DNA of 64,000 nt, from contig WGMQ01000012.1 of the NCBI GenBank assembly GCA_016125005.1, forward strand, positions 81,895-145,894. The letters are read 5' to 3'. Of the stretch, positions 9,156-18,573 are shown in pieces (within the stretch, counting starts at the first letter, position 1; each line of letters starts with the position of its first letter). Both the position numbers and the translations under genes were made by a program. The notes below the pieces were generated by a model that was given only the letters and a program-made list of their open reading frames with translations, was not told where the DNA came from and did not search any database. Origin of the DNA: a bacterium (GTDB taxonomy: Bacteria > Sumerlaeota > Sumerlaeia > SLMS01).

Positions 9156-10237
9156 TGCGCCAGCGACCAATCATCCTCCTCGCTCTCCTGCTTGCGGTGC
9201 CGCTGTCGGCGCAGCAGATCTTCGACCCCTTTGCCGGCCCGAAGAAGCCTGACACGGCGCTTTCCGACGGCTCCACGGCACCGGTGCCGACGCCCACCCC
9301 GACTCCCGAGCCCCCGACGATTGATCCCTCGGGCATCGGCTTCACTTGGTGGAACGACGGTCCGGCGATGGTCGAGAAGGGGAACGAGGCCTATCGCGCA
9401 GATCACTTCATTGAGTCGGAGCTGTGGTATCAGGACGCACAGCTGAAGAGCGAACAGTTCGCCGCTCCGATCCAATATAATCAAGGTCTTGCACTGGCGC
9501 GCCAGGGTAAGTGGTCGGAAGCGGTGCCCACGCTTTCCGGGGCGCTGGACCGCTCGGGACAGGATGCCGAGTTGAAGACCGACCTGTACTACAGCCGCGG
9601 GACGGCCAACCTCCATCAGGCGCAGGAAGCGGCGGTGGCCATCCTCGGGATCGAGCAGTCCGGCAAACGCCTCAACAAGAAGCAGCGGGAGGAGTTGGAG
9701 GCTTCGAGACAGGCCGCGATCCAGCTTTGCTTCGACTCGATTGATGACTTGGGTCGAGCGCTCGAGCGCCGTCCCACTTGGGATGACGCCACGTTCAATA
9801 GGGCCCAGGCCCAACACCTGCTGACCAAGCTGACGAAGGACCCGCCGCCGGATAGCAACAAGCAGCAACAGCAGCAGCAAAGCGGCGACGGCGATTCCGA
9901 CCAAGGCGACGAGCAACAGCAGGGTGATAACGAACAGAATCAGGACCAGCAGCAGGACCAGCAGAAGAATCAGGACGAACAGAACGGGCAGCAGGATCAA
10001 CAGGACGGCAACCAGCAGCAGCAAGGCGACCAGCAGCAGGATCAGCAGTCGTCCTCCGGCTCCCAACAGGGAGACAGCGAGCAGCAGGGTGGCCAGAGCC
10101 AGTCGCAGCAGGGGCAGCCAGCACAGTTGACCCCCGATCAGGCGGCATCCCTGCTGGAGATGCTGGGCCAGGAGGAGACTGTGCGCCTCCGCCTGCGGAC
10201 GAATAGCGAAAAGCAACGGCCAGCCAAGGATTGGTGA
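9155..10237 (+). CDS. batC: BatC-like TPR protein with Gln/Asp-rich tail
   Basis: 360 residues. The ATG at 9155 overlaps the batB stop by one base and begins a signal peptide (IILLALLLAVPLSAQQ). TPR-like helices lie around residues 70-225 (GNEAYRADHFIESELWYQDA, then further repeats). From about residue 235 to 320 the protein is almost only Gln, Asp, Gly, Asn and Ser, with runs of five Gln. It ends in LEMLGQEETVRLRLR, the short motif typical of BatC C-termini. The Q-rich tract is coded mainly by CAG with some CAA, and is a candidate for length variation between strains. Confidence 0.85.
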   Translation: MRQRPIILLALLLAVPLSAQQIFDPFAGPKKPDTALSDGSTAPVPTPTPTPEPPTIDPSGIGFTWWNDGPAMVEKGNEAYRADHFIESELWYQDAQLKSEQFAAPIQYNQGLALARQGKWSEAVPTLSGALDRSGQDAELKTDLYYSRGTANLHQAQEAAVAILGIEQSGKRLNKKQREELEASRQAAIQLCFDSIDDLGRALERRPTWDDATFNRAQAQHLLTKLTKDPPPDSNKQQQQQQSGDGDSDQGDEQQQGDNEQNQDQQQDQQKNQDEQNGQQDQQDGNQQQQGDQQQDQQSSSGSQQGDSEQQGGQSQSQQGQPAQLTPDQAASLLEMLGQEETVRLRLRTNSEKQRPAKDW

Positions 10238-10238
10238 C

Positions 10239-12197
10239 ATGCGTCGAGCAAGCCGTCTAGCAATCTATACAGTGACACTGGCCTCCCTGGTCGGCGCGGG
10301 ACCGTTTGGCACCCTCGAACGCTTGTCGGCGCAGGATGTGCCCGCTGGCACGTCGGCTCCCCTTCCCGATGGGGTCAGCATCCGAGCCGACGTGGATCCC
10401 CCCCGAGTGACCATCGGCGATCCTTTCCGCTACACCGTAACCATCGAGGGGAGCGCGACTGAGCAAACTTTCGACGCGCCGGGCTTTGCGCAAACCGGCG
10501 CCTTGGAGCTGATCTCCGGCCCGAACTCCCGAAACGAATTCATCTACGACGGCAGCCGCTCGGTCATGCGGCGCTCCTTTACCTATACGCTGAAGGCAAC
10601 GAAGGTCGGGACGGTGACGATTCCGCCCGCGCGGCTCCAGTTTGCGGGGCGGTGGTTCGACACCAACGCCATTTCCCTTCAGGTCGAGGATGTGCCGGAC
10701 TTGGGCAAGGGGATGGATCAGGTGATCTCGGGCAAGACCAACTCGCCGGAGATCAATCGCGAATTGCAGGGCAACTATTTCGCCCTCGCCGAGGTGCCAG
10801 AGGTGGTTTACCGGGGTCAGCCGATCCCGATGACCGTCTATATTTACAGAGCGCCCTCGCTCGTTTCGTTCAGCCGTTGGGAACGCGTGAAGGACGCTTC
10901 GGGAAGCGACTTCATCATCCCGCAGGCACAAGAGCCGATGGACAGCCAGATGCTCGACTGGCAAACGGTCCGCTTCGGTGACCGAGATCTGGTGCGAGCG
11001 CCGCTCTACACGACTTGGGTGGTCCCGACGAAGTCCGGCGACCTGCGCATCACGCCGCCCTACACGCGCGTCTACCTGTCGGCGCAGAACCGAAACTCGC
11101 GCCGCATTGAGGACCTGATGTTCGGTCCCGGTCTGATCCCGGTGGATCTGGAAACCCGGACCATGCGGGTCAGCGTGTTGGAGCCACCGGCCAAGCCCGC
11201 TGATGCGGCGCTTCAGGTGGTCGGTGACCTGACCGCCCGCGTCACGCTGGATCGCATGGACGAGAAGACCGGCAAGGCCGAGGTGCCGCAGCGCGAGTTG
11301 GTGACGCTGAACGTCACCATCGTCGGCGAAGGCTTCCTCGACCTCGTGACACCGCCGGTGCTCCCTGATCTTCCCGGCCTCGTTGCCATCGACAAGAAGA
11401 CCTCCACGAAGGCGCGAGTCGATGGTGGCCGGTACATGTCGCAGAAAAACTTCGAGTACATCTATCAGGCCTCTCAGCCCGGTGAGGTGACAATCGAGCC
11501 GATCTCCTTCGCCATGTTCAACCCCACGTCGGGTGAGCAAAGCGTCATCAAGAGCGCCCCGATTTCCCTCACGGTCACGCCGAGCAATACCGACTCGATC
11601 CTGGTGGGAGGCGGGCCTTCGAGCACTGCTGCGACCACGGCGATGGTCGGCAAGAGCGGCACTAAGGTCCTTGGCGGTGACGTGGCCTACATCGATACCG
11701 CTCCGCTGACGGGAACCGCCACGGCCGGTGGCCCCTTCTATGCGCATCCGTGGTTCTGGCTGCTTCAGCTCGCGCCGGTACTCACTGCATTCGGCTACGG
11801 CGGATGGCAGTTGTATAGACAATCCGAGCGCACCGAGTCGCCGGAGGCGCGGGCCCGTCGCATTCGCCGAGAGGTGGAGACAGCGCTGGCCAAGGCGAAC
11901 TCCATCGTCGAGTCGGGTTCCCGCGACGAGTTCCACGCCCTTCTGGCAACAAGCCTCATCGGCTACGTGGCCACCCGGTTGCACACTTCGCCGATGGGAT
12001 TGACCATCGAGGCCGCTGCCGAGCGCCTGGTCGCACAGGGCGCCCCAGCGTCGGCGGTCGACCGACTCTCCGCTCTGCTGGGCCGTTGCAACTCTGTCCG
12101 ATTCTCACCTGCTCCCGACACACCGGCGGCGCGGCGCGAGCTCCTCGCGCAGGCCGGCGAAGTGCTGGCATCCCTCGACAAGGGAGGCGTCGCATGA
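10239..12197 (+). CDS. batD: BatD-like oxygen-tolerance protein
   Basis: 652 residues. Signal peptide, then several beta-sandwich domains beginning with the typical ADVDPPRVTIGDPFRYTVTIEG, one membrane segment near residues 497-518 (WFWLLQLAPVLTAFGYGG), and a helical cytoplasmic tail. The start lies one base after the batC stop, and the stop overlaps batE by four bases. BatD family members are periplasmic proteins anchored at the membrane. A GTATAGAC copy at 11813-11820 codes for Tyr-Arg with an AGA codon just after the membrane segment. Confidence 0.88.
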   Translation: MRRASRLAIYTVTLASLVGAGPFGTLERLSAQDVPAGTSAPLPDGVSIRADVDPPRVTIGDPFRYTVTIEGSATEQTFDAPGFAQTGALELISGPNSRNEFIYDGSRSVMRRSFTYTLKATKVGTVTIPPARLQFAGRWFDTNAISLQVEDVPDLGKGMDQVISGKTNSPEINRELQGNYFALAEVPEVVYRGQPIPMTVYIYRAPSLVSFSRWERVKDASGSDFIIPQAQEPMDSQMLDWQTVRFGDRDLVRAPLYTTWVVPTKSGDLRITPPYTRVYLSAQNRNSRRIEDLMFGPGLIPVDLETRTMRVSVLEPPAKPADAALQVVGDLTARVTLDRMDEKTGKAEVPQRELVTLNVTIVGEGFLDLVTPPVLPDLPGLVAIDKKTSTKARVDGGRYMSQKNFEYIYQASQPGEVTIEPISFAMFNPTSGEQSVIKSAPISLTVTPSNTDSILVGGGPSSTAATTAMVGKSGTKVLGGDVAYIDTAPLTGTATAGGPFYAHPWFWLLQLAPVLTAFGYGGWQLYRQSERTESPEARARRIRREVETALAKANSIVESGSRDEFHALLATSLIGYVATRLHTSPMGLTIEAAAERLVAQGAPASAVDRLSALLGRCNSVRFSPAPDTPAARRELLAQAGEVLASLDKGGVA

Positions 12198-12958
12198 GAC
12201 ACGCAATCCTTGGCCTGATGGTGCTGGTCCTCGCGATGATGGTCCCCGGCCGCGCGTCGGCCATGGACCTGAAGGAAGCCAACGGGCTGCTGGAAGAGGC
12301 ACATCTCCTCTTCGAGCGCGGTGAGTCCCAGCGGGCGATGGAGAATTACGTGCGCGTCGCGGCCGAAGGCTTTCCCACGCCGCAGGTCTGGACCAATGCT
12401 GGCACCGCCGCCTATCGGGCGGGGGATGTGGGGCGGGCGGTCTTGTACTACAGTCGCGCGTTGCGGCAGGATCCGTCCTATGATCGCGCCATCCAAAGTC
12501 TTCGTTTCGTCCAGCCGGAGTCGAACGCCGCCGATTCAGGGACCGAGTTCCTGCGCTCCACCGTGGGACTGATCTCTCCTGGCATCTGGGCGTTGATCTC
12601 GCAGGTCGGTTTCCTCATGGTCTGCTTTGCCATCGCGCGGGCGCTCTCGCGTTGGAAGTCACCAGAGGCCCGGAGCCACTGGCTCATTGTTGCCGCGTGG
12701 TGCATCGTCTTTGTGGCCGCGACTGTGGGGATGACCTTCTGGACGCACAGCTATCGCACCGGCGGCAATGACGCCGTGGTGCTGACGAAGGGGGCGATCG
12801 CCCGGAGCGAGCCGCGTGCAGAATCAACGGCACAGCTTGAACTCCCGGCCGGCACCATCGTCTCGCTCACCGAGGCACCGGCGCGCGGCTTCGTACGCGT
12901 CAAGCTCGCCGACGGGCAGAGCGGGTTCCTTTCCACCCGCGATCTGGAGTCCATCTGA
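12194..12958 (+). CDS. batE: BatE-like protein: TPR, two membrane helices, SH3
   Basis: 254 residues. Signal peptide, a TPR unit (ANGLLEEAHLLFERGESQ, then YRAGDVGRAVLYYSRALRQD), two membrane helices (ISQVGFLMVCFAIARAL and WLIVAAWCIVFVAATVGM) and a C-terminal bacterial SH3 domain from GAIARSEPRAEST to the end. This is the standard BatE order and completes the Bat set. The start overlaps the batD stop by four bases and lspA begins two bases after the stop. Confidence 0.87.
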   Translation: MRHAILGLMVLVLAMMVPGRASAMDLKEANGLLEEAHLLFERGESQRAMENYVRVAAEGFPTPQVWTNAGTAAYRAGDVGRAVLYYSRALRQDPSYDRAIQSLRFVQPESNAADSGTEFLRSTVGLISPGIWALISQVGFLMVCFAIARALSRWKSPEARSHWLIVAAWCIVFVAATVGMTFWTHSYRTGGNDAVVLTKGAIARSEPRAESTAQLELPAGTIVSLTEAPARGFVRVKLADGQSGFLSTRDLESI

Positions 12959-12960
12959 CT

Positions 12961-13530
12961 ATGAGCAACCAAGCAGCCGAGGTGCAGCCCTCCGAGACAC
13001 CTCAGCCTCCCCCACCCGGCGGAATCGCCTACTGGCCTGCGTCGCTTGGTGTCTGCACCACGTTGCTGGCTTTGGACCACCTGACCAAGTGGTTGGCAAT
13101 CGCGCACCTCAAGCCCGAGTGGTGGGGCGTCGCCTCTCCCACGGCTGCCATGTGGGCGGACCGCCCGCGAGTGGTGCTGATCCCAGAGTTTCTCCAACTT
13201 CAGTACGCCGAGAACCTTGGCGCGGCTTTCTCGATTCTCTACGGGCACACCTTTCTGCTGGGCATCGTCAGCCTAGTGGCGACGGGACTGCTTGTTTGGT
13301 TCTGGCGGAGCCTGCCGGCGAACGAGATCTACGGACGCATCGCCGTTGCCATGGTGCTTTCGGGAGCCATCGGCAACATGATCGATCGCTTGTTCCGGGG
13401 CTATGTGGTGGACTTCATCGACGCGCACTGGTTCTACAAGGCACATTGGCCGACGTTTAACGTCGCCGACAGCGCGATCTGCGTCGGAGCCGTGATTATC
13501 TCGATCCGGTTTTTGAAGGGAAAGATTTGA
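12961..13530 (+). CDS. lspA: Lipoprotein signal peptidase (signal peptidase II)
   Basis: 189 residues with four membrane helices. The two catalytic aspartates are visible: Asp142 in GNMIDRLFRG and Asp170 in FNVADSAICVG. The N-terminal cytoplasmic extension and the first periplasmic loop (KPEWWGVASPTAAMWADRPR) are somewhat longer than in Escherichia coli. It cleaves prolipoproteins after diacylglyceryl transfer. The window encodes several substrates (for example at 31423, 42871 and 45165). It follows batE by two bases and so probably shares its transcript. Confidence 0.96.
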   Translation: MSNQAAEVQPSETPQPPPPGGIAYWPASLGVCTTLLALDHLTKWLAIAHLKPEWWGVASPTAAMWADRPRVVLIPEFLQLQYAENLGAAFSILYGHTFLLGIVSLVATGLLVWFWRSLPANEIYGRIAVAMVLSGAIGNMIDRLFRGYVVDFIDAHWFYKAHWPTFNVADSAICVGAVIISIRFLKGKI

Positions 13531-13751
13531 GACGCATGGGACCGGAAGCGCTCGGCAAGCTGCTGGTGGGAACCGGCGTGGCACTGGTCGTGGCCGGCGG
13601 TATCGTGCTCATGGCGGGGCGACTCGGGCTGGGACGCCTTCCCGGCGACATTCATGTTTCTCGCGGCGGCTTTAGCTTCTCGTTCCCCATCGTGACGTGC
13701 ATCGTGGTCAGCATCGTCCTGACGGTGCTGCTGAACCTATTCCGCAGGTGA
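13527..13751 (+). CDS. DUF2905 small membrane protein
   Basis: 74 residues from a TTG overlapping the lspA stop (GAAGGG six bases upstream), or 71 from the ATG at 13536. Two hydrophobic helices flank GRLPGDIHVSRGGFSFSFP, the DUF2905 signature. The function is unknown. Its place at the end of the Bat/lspA unit suggests an envelope role but proves nothing. Confidence 0.85.
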   Translation: MRRMGPEALGKLLVGTGVALVVAGGIVLMAGRLGLGRLPGDIHVSRGGFSFSFPIVTCIVVSIVLTVLLNLFRR

Positions 13752-13755
13752 CGCC

Positions 13756-14553
13756 TTACTGCGGCGGGCGCTTGCCCAGCACGAACTCCAACTCGAAGAG
13801 CTTCGGCCAAAGCTTCCCGGTGACGAGGAAGCTGCGGGTCTCGGGATCGAAAGCGATTCCGTTCAGCACGTCCGCCTTGGCCTTGTCCTCGGGAGAGAGC
13901 AGCCCGTTCAGCGCAATCAGGCTGATCACCTCGCCGCTGTTCGGGTCGATCCCCGCGACCAGGTCGCGCTGCCAGATGTTGGCGTAGAGCACCCCGTCGA
14001 CATACTCCAACTCGTTGAGCGCCGTCACGGGAGTGTCTCCCGCCTTCACCTCGATCACGCGCTCAATGGCGAAGGTCTCGGGGTTACGGAAGGTCACCTT
14101 GTTGGAGCCGTCGGTCATGAGGAGGCTCTTGCCATCGTAGGCCAAGCCCCAGCCCTCGCCCTCGTACGCAAACTCGCCGATCTTCTCGAAGGTCTCCTTG
14201 TTGTAGACGAAGGCCTTCCCGTTTTTCCAAGTCAGTTGAATCAGCTTGTCGCCAACCAGGGCGAGGCCCTCGGCAAAGATGTCGGCGGGGAGGTCGATCT
14301 TCTTCTCGACGACGCCGGTCAGCGGATCCACGCGACGGAGGGACGAGCGCCCCTCAAGGCCGGTGCTCTCGTAGAGCTTGCCGCCGTCGAGCAGGAGCCC
14401 TTGCGTGAAGGCTTCCGGATCGTGGGGACGGATTGACAGGGCGCGGAATGTATAGAGCGAGACGGAGTCGGGCGGCGCCTGCGCGGTGCCCTGAAGGCCA
14501 AGCGACAGAATGGCCGTGGCGAGGATGGCTTGGAGAAGGAAACGACGTTTCAT
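13756..14553 (-). CDS. Glutamine cyclotransferase (plant/bacterial type)
   Basis: 265 residues. Signal peptide (AILATAILSLGLQGTAQA), then a five-bladed beta-propeller of the Glu_cyclase_2 family. Typical segments are HDPEAFTQGLLLDGGKLYEST, LYANIWQRDLVAGIDP and LNGIAFDPETRSFLVTGKLWP. The family converts N-terminal Gln to pyroglutamate in peptides. Export suggests it acts in the periplasm. Its ATG overlaps the truA stop by four bases, so it is the last gene of a minus-strand unit and meets the DUF2905 gene tail to tail. Confidence 0.9.
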   Translation of the reverse strand: MKRRFLLQAILATAILSLGLQGTAQAPPDSVSLYTFRALSIRPHDPEAFTQGLLLDGGKLYESTGLEGRSSLRRVDPLTGVVEKKIDLPADIFAEGLALVGDKLIQLTWKNGKAFVYNKETFEKIGEFAYEGEGWGLAYDGKSLLMTDGSNKVTFRNPETFAIERVIEVKAGDTPVTALNELEYVDGVLYANIWQRDLVAGIDPNSGEVISLIALNGLLSPEDKAKADVLNGIAFDPETRSFLVTGKLWPKLFELEFVLGKRPPQ

Positions 14554-15371
14554 GTCACGCTCCGTGGGGTGGCGTCGCTCGCCGCAGCGAACGGGTCTTT
14601 GTCTCTCAGTAAGTCAACCTGCGCAAGGCAAAGCCCACAAGCAGATTGCATCGCAACAACTTTTGGGCGAACACCAGCGGCAAGGGCCTCGCGCAGTTCC
14701 GCAACGGTCAGCTTGCCCGATGCGACCGCAATGATGCCGCCGACCATGAAGCGTACCTGATGGTGGAGGAAGCTCCGCGCGGCGAATCGAATGCGCCAGG
14801 GACCATGCTCGCGCGTGGGAGGAGTCGCCTCGGCTTCGTCGATGTTGAGGAATGTTCGGGTCGCCTGGCAGATCGACGAGCGCCATTCGCGAAGCTCCCA
14901 CTGACCCTTGAAAGATTCCGCGGCGGGACCAATGAGGTCCGTATCCAGCGGCATGGCAATCCGGGAAACGAAGCGCCGTTCCAGCGGCGTTGGGAACGCC
15001 ATGGCGGTAAAGTGATAATGGTAGGTACGCCTAATGGCGTCGAACCGCGGGCTGAAGTCGGGCGGACAATCCGCCACTTGCCGGATGCGAATGTCCTCGG
15101 GAAGCAGCGCGTTGAGCGCCAGCGCCACACGGCGCGTTTCCAGGCGCTCGGGGATGGAGACGGCGACAACCTGGCCGAGAGCATGAACGCCTGCATCGGT
15201 ACGTCCGCTGGCCACGAAGCCGACATCCCCCGCGCCTAGTCGCTGCACGGCGGCCTCGATCTTCCCTTGGATCGTTTCCTCGTCGTGGGGCTGGCGTTGC
15301 AGGCCGCGAAAGTCCGTGCCGTCGTATTCGACGATCAGGGCAACGCGGCGCGTCGGCAATGCTTCGGTCAC
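14550..15371 (-). CDS. truA: tRNA pseudouridine(38-40) synthase
   Basis: 273 residues. Contains the catalytic aspartate in ASGRTDAGVHALGQV near residue 59 and the C-terminal block SFLHHQVRFMVGGIIAVASGK. It modifies U38-U40 in the anticodon arm. It overlaps kdsA upstream and the cyclotransferase downstream by four bases each, although the three functions are unrelated. Confidence 0.95.
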   Translation of the reverse strand: MTEALPTRRVALIVEYDGTDFRGLQRQPHDEETIQGKIEAAVQRLGAGDVGFVASGRTDAGVHALGQVVAVSIPERLETRRVALALNALLPEDIRIRQVADCPPDFSPRFDAIRRTYHYHFTAMAFPTPLERRFVSRIAMPLDTDLIGPAAESFKGQWELREWRSSICQATRTFLNIDEAEATPPTREHGPWRIRFAARSFLHHQVRFMVGGIIAVASGKLTVAELREALAAGVRPKVVAMQSACGLCLAQVDLLRDKDPFAAASDATPRSVT

Positions 15372-16216
15372 TGGAGCCCGCGCGTCACGCGATCAATGGC
15401 GATGCAGTCGCGGAGCAACGCCTCCAACTCGTTGAGCGGCACCATGTTGGGTCCGTCGCTCTTGGCCTCGTCGGGGCGATCATGGGTCTCGATGAAGAGT
15501 GCGTGCGTGCCCACGGCGCAGGCCGCGCGGGCCAGATGGGGAACGTACTGGCGCTGCCCACCGGTCGCCGTGCCGAGGCCGCCGGGAAGCTGGACGCTAT
15601 GCGTGGCGTCAAAGCAGACGGGAAGGTTCGTCGCTTCCTGCATCATGGGGAGGGAACGAAAATCGGTGACAAGGGTCCCGTAGCCAAAGCTGGCGCCGCG
15701 CTCGGTCATGAGCACGTCTTCGCAGCCAACCTCCTTCAGCTTCGTCGCGATGTTGCGCACGTCGGCGGGTGCCAGAAACTGGCCCTTCTTCACGTTGACG
15801 GCGCGACCGACGCGACCCACGGCGGCGACGAAATCCGTCTGGCGGCACAGGAATGCGGGAATCTGAAGGATGTCGCAGACCTCGGCGGCGATGGGCGCCT
15901 GCTCTTCCGTGTGCACGTCCGTGAGGATCGGCACACCGAAGCGATCCTTCACCAACGCGAGGACCTTCAGTCCCTCCTCGATCCCGGGGCCGCGGAACGA
16001 GTGCACGGAGGTCCTGTTCGCCTTGTCATAGGAGGCCTTGAAGATGAACGGGATTCCGAGGCGGGAGGTCATTTCGACCAGGCGCTCGGCCATGAAGAGG
16101 ATGTGGTCGCGCGATTCGATCACGCAGGGACCGGCAATCAGGGCGAGCGGGGCGTTGCCGCCAACGGGGAGGTTTCCCACCTTGATTTGGCGTGCGGTGG
16201 TCAGGGTCGGATTCAT
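15368..16216 (-). CDS. kdsA: 3-deoxy-8-phosphooctulonate (Kdo-8-P) synthase
   Basis: 282 residues, normal family length. Signature segments: LIAGPCVIESRDHILFMAE, FKASYDKANRTSVHSFRGPG, ILTDVHTEEQAPIAAEVCD and LCRQTDFVAAVGR. It condenses arabinose-5-phosphate with phosphoenolpyruvate to make Kdo-8-phosphate for the lipopolysaccharide core, so the organism should make an LPS-bearing outer membrane. The Cys in GPCVIES and in AEVCDILQ may indicate the metal-dependent class, but I have not verified the metal ligand position. Confidence 0.96.
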   Translation of the reverse strand: MNPTLTTARQIKVGNLPVGGNAPLALIAGPCVIESRDHILFMAERLVEMTSRLGIPFIFKASYDKANRTSVHSFRGPGIEEGLKVLALVKDRFGVPILTDVHTEEQAPIAAEVCDILQIPAFLCRQTDFVAAVGRVGRAVNVKKGQFLAPADVRNIATKLKEVGCEDVLMTERGASFGYGTLVTDFRSLPMMQEATNLPVCFDATHSVQLPGGLGTATGGQRQYVPHLARAACAVGTHALFIETHDRPDEAKSDGPNMVPLNELEALLRDCIAIDRVTRGLQ

Positions 16217-18573
16217 GAAGAGGACGGGCTCCGGGGCGATTGTTCGCGGGTGGTGGGAGTCTCAGCGCGGGTCTCAATCAGGCGCAAGAGTGCTCTGGCA
16301 CGGTGGGCCTCGCTGTCAGACCAAAGTGCACCGTCGTAGCGGGCACCATAATAGCGCTCTGTCAGCGGCAGGAAATCCCCCAACGGTTCCTGGCTGACGA
16401 CGATTTCTCGCGCATACTCGAGCGGGGTACTGGAAGGCGCCCGGGGATGCAGCTGCTGGAGGCGTTCGAGGAGGAGGCGATAGTCCTCGATGGGTGCATC
16501 CTTGGGGTAGAGGGTCTCTCCTGCCCGCTCAATTTCGATCTGGCGCCGCCGACGCTTGCGGAACAGGATCACGGCCGCCACGACACCACCCACGATGACG
16601 ACAAGCACGAGAGTAGTCCCGACGAAGCCGACATTCGAATCACCATCCCCCGTCATGAAACTGCCGAGCCCACCGCCGAAGGCCGCCGCCCGATTGATGC
16701 CACGGAACATGGCCATCATCATCCCGGTCTGGTCCCGTGCGTCGAAGTCGATGATCTTGTCATACCACTGAAACTTGAGCACATCGTACCAGCGGGTCAG
16801 ACGGCGATAAAGTGTGTTGGGAAGCCGGTTGTTGCCGATGCCCGAGGCGGGCGTGGGGTCGAAGGTAATCCAACCCGCCTCGGGGAACCAGACTTCGACC
16901 CAGGAGTGGGCGTGCTCCTGGCGAACGATGTAATACCCGTTGGAGCCGGACACCCACTCATCGGTGGCGTATCCATTCACCACGCGGGCAGGGACCTTCT
17001 GCGAGCGAAGCATGAGGACCATCGCGGTGGCGAAGTACTCGCAATGCCCCGCCTTTCCATCGGTAAGGAAGTATGAGAGATGGTCGGAGCGGCTCGCGAA
17101 GTCCGTATCGAGGCTGTAGCTGTAGTAGTTACGCAGGCGATGCTCGATGCGCTCGGCCTTCTCGCGGGCCGAGGTGAGTTCACCGGTCCACTCAGTGGCG
17201 AGTCGGGACACAGTTGCCATGTCGGCGACGTCGGGGAGCTGTGTATAGATGCTGAGGAATTCGGCGAACCGCCGGGTTGCGGGCGGGGTATCCCGCCGAC
17301 GGAGGAAAAACGGTGCATCCAGAATCATCGCTCCGCCTTCGTTGACCGGAAGGTCCGCGTACTCGGCGATGGTGAGCGGCGGGATTTCCTGCCAGGCGGG
17401 ACTCGAAATTCGGCTTTCGACCTGGTAATTCATGGCGCCCTTGGCGGCGGGATTCAAGAGCTGGACAGAGGACGAAACTTCGTCGACCAACATCACCTGG
17501 TCCGAATCGAAGAAGAACAGCGTGGGACGGTCGGGTCCGAAAACGTATCCACGCCCGGCGGCCTCCATCTGGATGCGCATGCGGTAGATTAGTTCGGGAG
17601 TCTTGAGGGAAGGCTGGAGATTGAACTCCACCGCGCGGCGACGTTCCGTTGTCTTGAGGCGGCGCTGCACCACAGGGCTCTTTGACCAGGTGCGCCCGTC
17701 GAAGTAATCGAGCGCCGTGCCACGCAGCCGCAGCAGGGGATCCCGGGGATAGCCGAGTTCGAGGGGAAAGCCCTGGCCGGGGATGGCACGCATGGCGATG
17801 GTCGGATCCTGCTGGATCTCTCCCATTCCCGTGAAGGTGATGGAGTCGGTGAAGCCCGAACTGGCTCGGCCTGTGGTCGGCGCGGTAAGGCCGAGACTGA
17901 CGGCCTGACCCTGAAGCCGGGGGATCAGGAAGAAAAGCCCGATGCCGACACTGACGATAAAGGCGAGCGCGAGGGTCAGGCGGCGCATCAGCCGTGTCGT
18001 GAGCCACGGGGTATCGAGCAGGCGCGAGAACCGCTGCGTGCCTCCGGTCCCCAGCGCCATGGCGACGGGCGCAGCGGGAGTCTTCCCCTTCCGCTTCTTC
18101 GCGTGCTGATAGGCAAGCTCGGCGTCACGCTTGATCGTCACGGTGATCATGGCCGCCACGATCAGGAAGATATAGACGAGCAGGGCCGGTGCGAAAAGCA
18201 CGGATGAGGTGGACACCGAGGCGGCCAGCGCCTTGAAGAATGTCAGACCATAAATCTGCAGGACGTCGCGGTGGGAGCGTGCCGTGAAGAGCTTGTTGAT
18301 CTCGAGGTAGAGGAACAGGTTCACGACCGTGTCGAAGTAGATCCGCATCCCGAACCACCCGTAGAGCGACAGGGCCAGGACGGAGATGCTTATCAACAGC
18401 CAAAGCCTGCTGGGGATACCGAGCGGGTGGCGGTCATTGTATAGACAAAGGCCAATTGCACCAATGTAGGTTGCGACGGAAAGGAACGAGAGCTCTGCGA
18501 ACACCCAGAGCATCAGGAACGACCAAACGGCCGTCAGGTAGGTCAGGATGTAGAGGGCTCGGTTGAACTTCAT
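16213..18573 (-). CDS. TgpA-like transglutaminase-domain membrane protein
   Basis: 786 residues. The N-terminus has about six membrane helices (DUF3488-like), followed by a long extracytoplasmic region with a transglutaminase-like core: Cys in KAGHCEYFATAMVLMLRSQ, His in EHAHSWVEVWFPEAGW and Asp in ITFDPTPASG. A further membrane helix (VGFVGTTLVLVVIVGGVVAAVIL) and a DUF4129-like cytoplasmic tail complete the TgpA layout. It overlaps the DUF58 gene upstream and kdsA downstream by four bases. DUF58 and TgpA genes are common partners. GTATAGAC occurs at 18439-18446. Confidence 0.92.
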   Translation of the reverse strand: MKFNRALYILTYLTAVWSFLMLWVFAELSFLSVATYIGAIGLCLYNDRHPLGIPSRLWLLISISVLALSLYGWFGMRIYFDTVVNLFLYLEINKLFTARSHRDVLQIYGLTFFKALAASVSTSSVLFAPALLVYIFLIVAAMITVTIKRDAELAYQHAKKRKGKTPAAPVAMALGTGGTQRFSRLLDTPWLTTRLMRRLTLALAFIVSVGIGLFFLIPRLQGQAVSLGLTAPTTGRASSGFTDSITFTGMGEIQQDPTIAMRAIPGQGFPLELGYPRDPLLRLRGTALDYFDGRTWSKSPVVQRRLKTTERRRAVEFNLQPSLKTPELIYRMRIQMEAAGRGYVFGPDRPTLFFFDSDQVMLVDEVSSSVQLLNPAAKGAMNYQVESRISSPAWQEIPPLTIAEYADLPVNEGGAMILDAPFFLRRRDTPPATRRFAEFLSIYTQLPDVADMATVSRLATEWTGELTSAREKAERIEHRLRNYYSYSLDTDFASRSDHLSYFLTDGKAGHCEYFATAMVLMLRSQKVPARVVNGYATDEWVSGSNGYYIVRQEHAHSWVEVWFPEAGWITFDPTPASGIGNNRLPNTLYRRLTRWYDVLKFQWYDKIIDFDARDQTGMMMAMFRGINRAAAFGGGLGSFMTGDGDSNVGFVGTTLVLVVIVGGVVAAVILFRKRRRRQIEIERAGETLYPKDAPIEDYRLLLERLQQLHPRAPSSTPLEYAREIVVSQEPLGDFLPLTERYYGARYDGALWSDSEAHRARALLRLIETRAETPTTREQSPRSPSSS

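Noticed and set aside
9860..10130. The CAG/CAA-rich stretch as a possible CRISPR or tandem-repeat array
   Set aside because: It is in frame within the BatC-like gene, with no fixed repeat unit and no spacers.
10257..11984. 575-codon minus-strand frame opposite batD
   Set aside because: BatD is well supported, and the minus frame is rich in Arg, His and Asp without domains.
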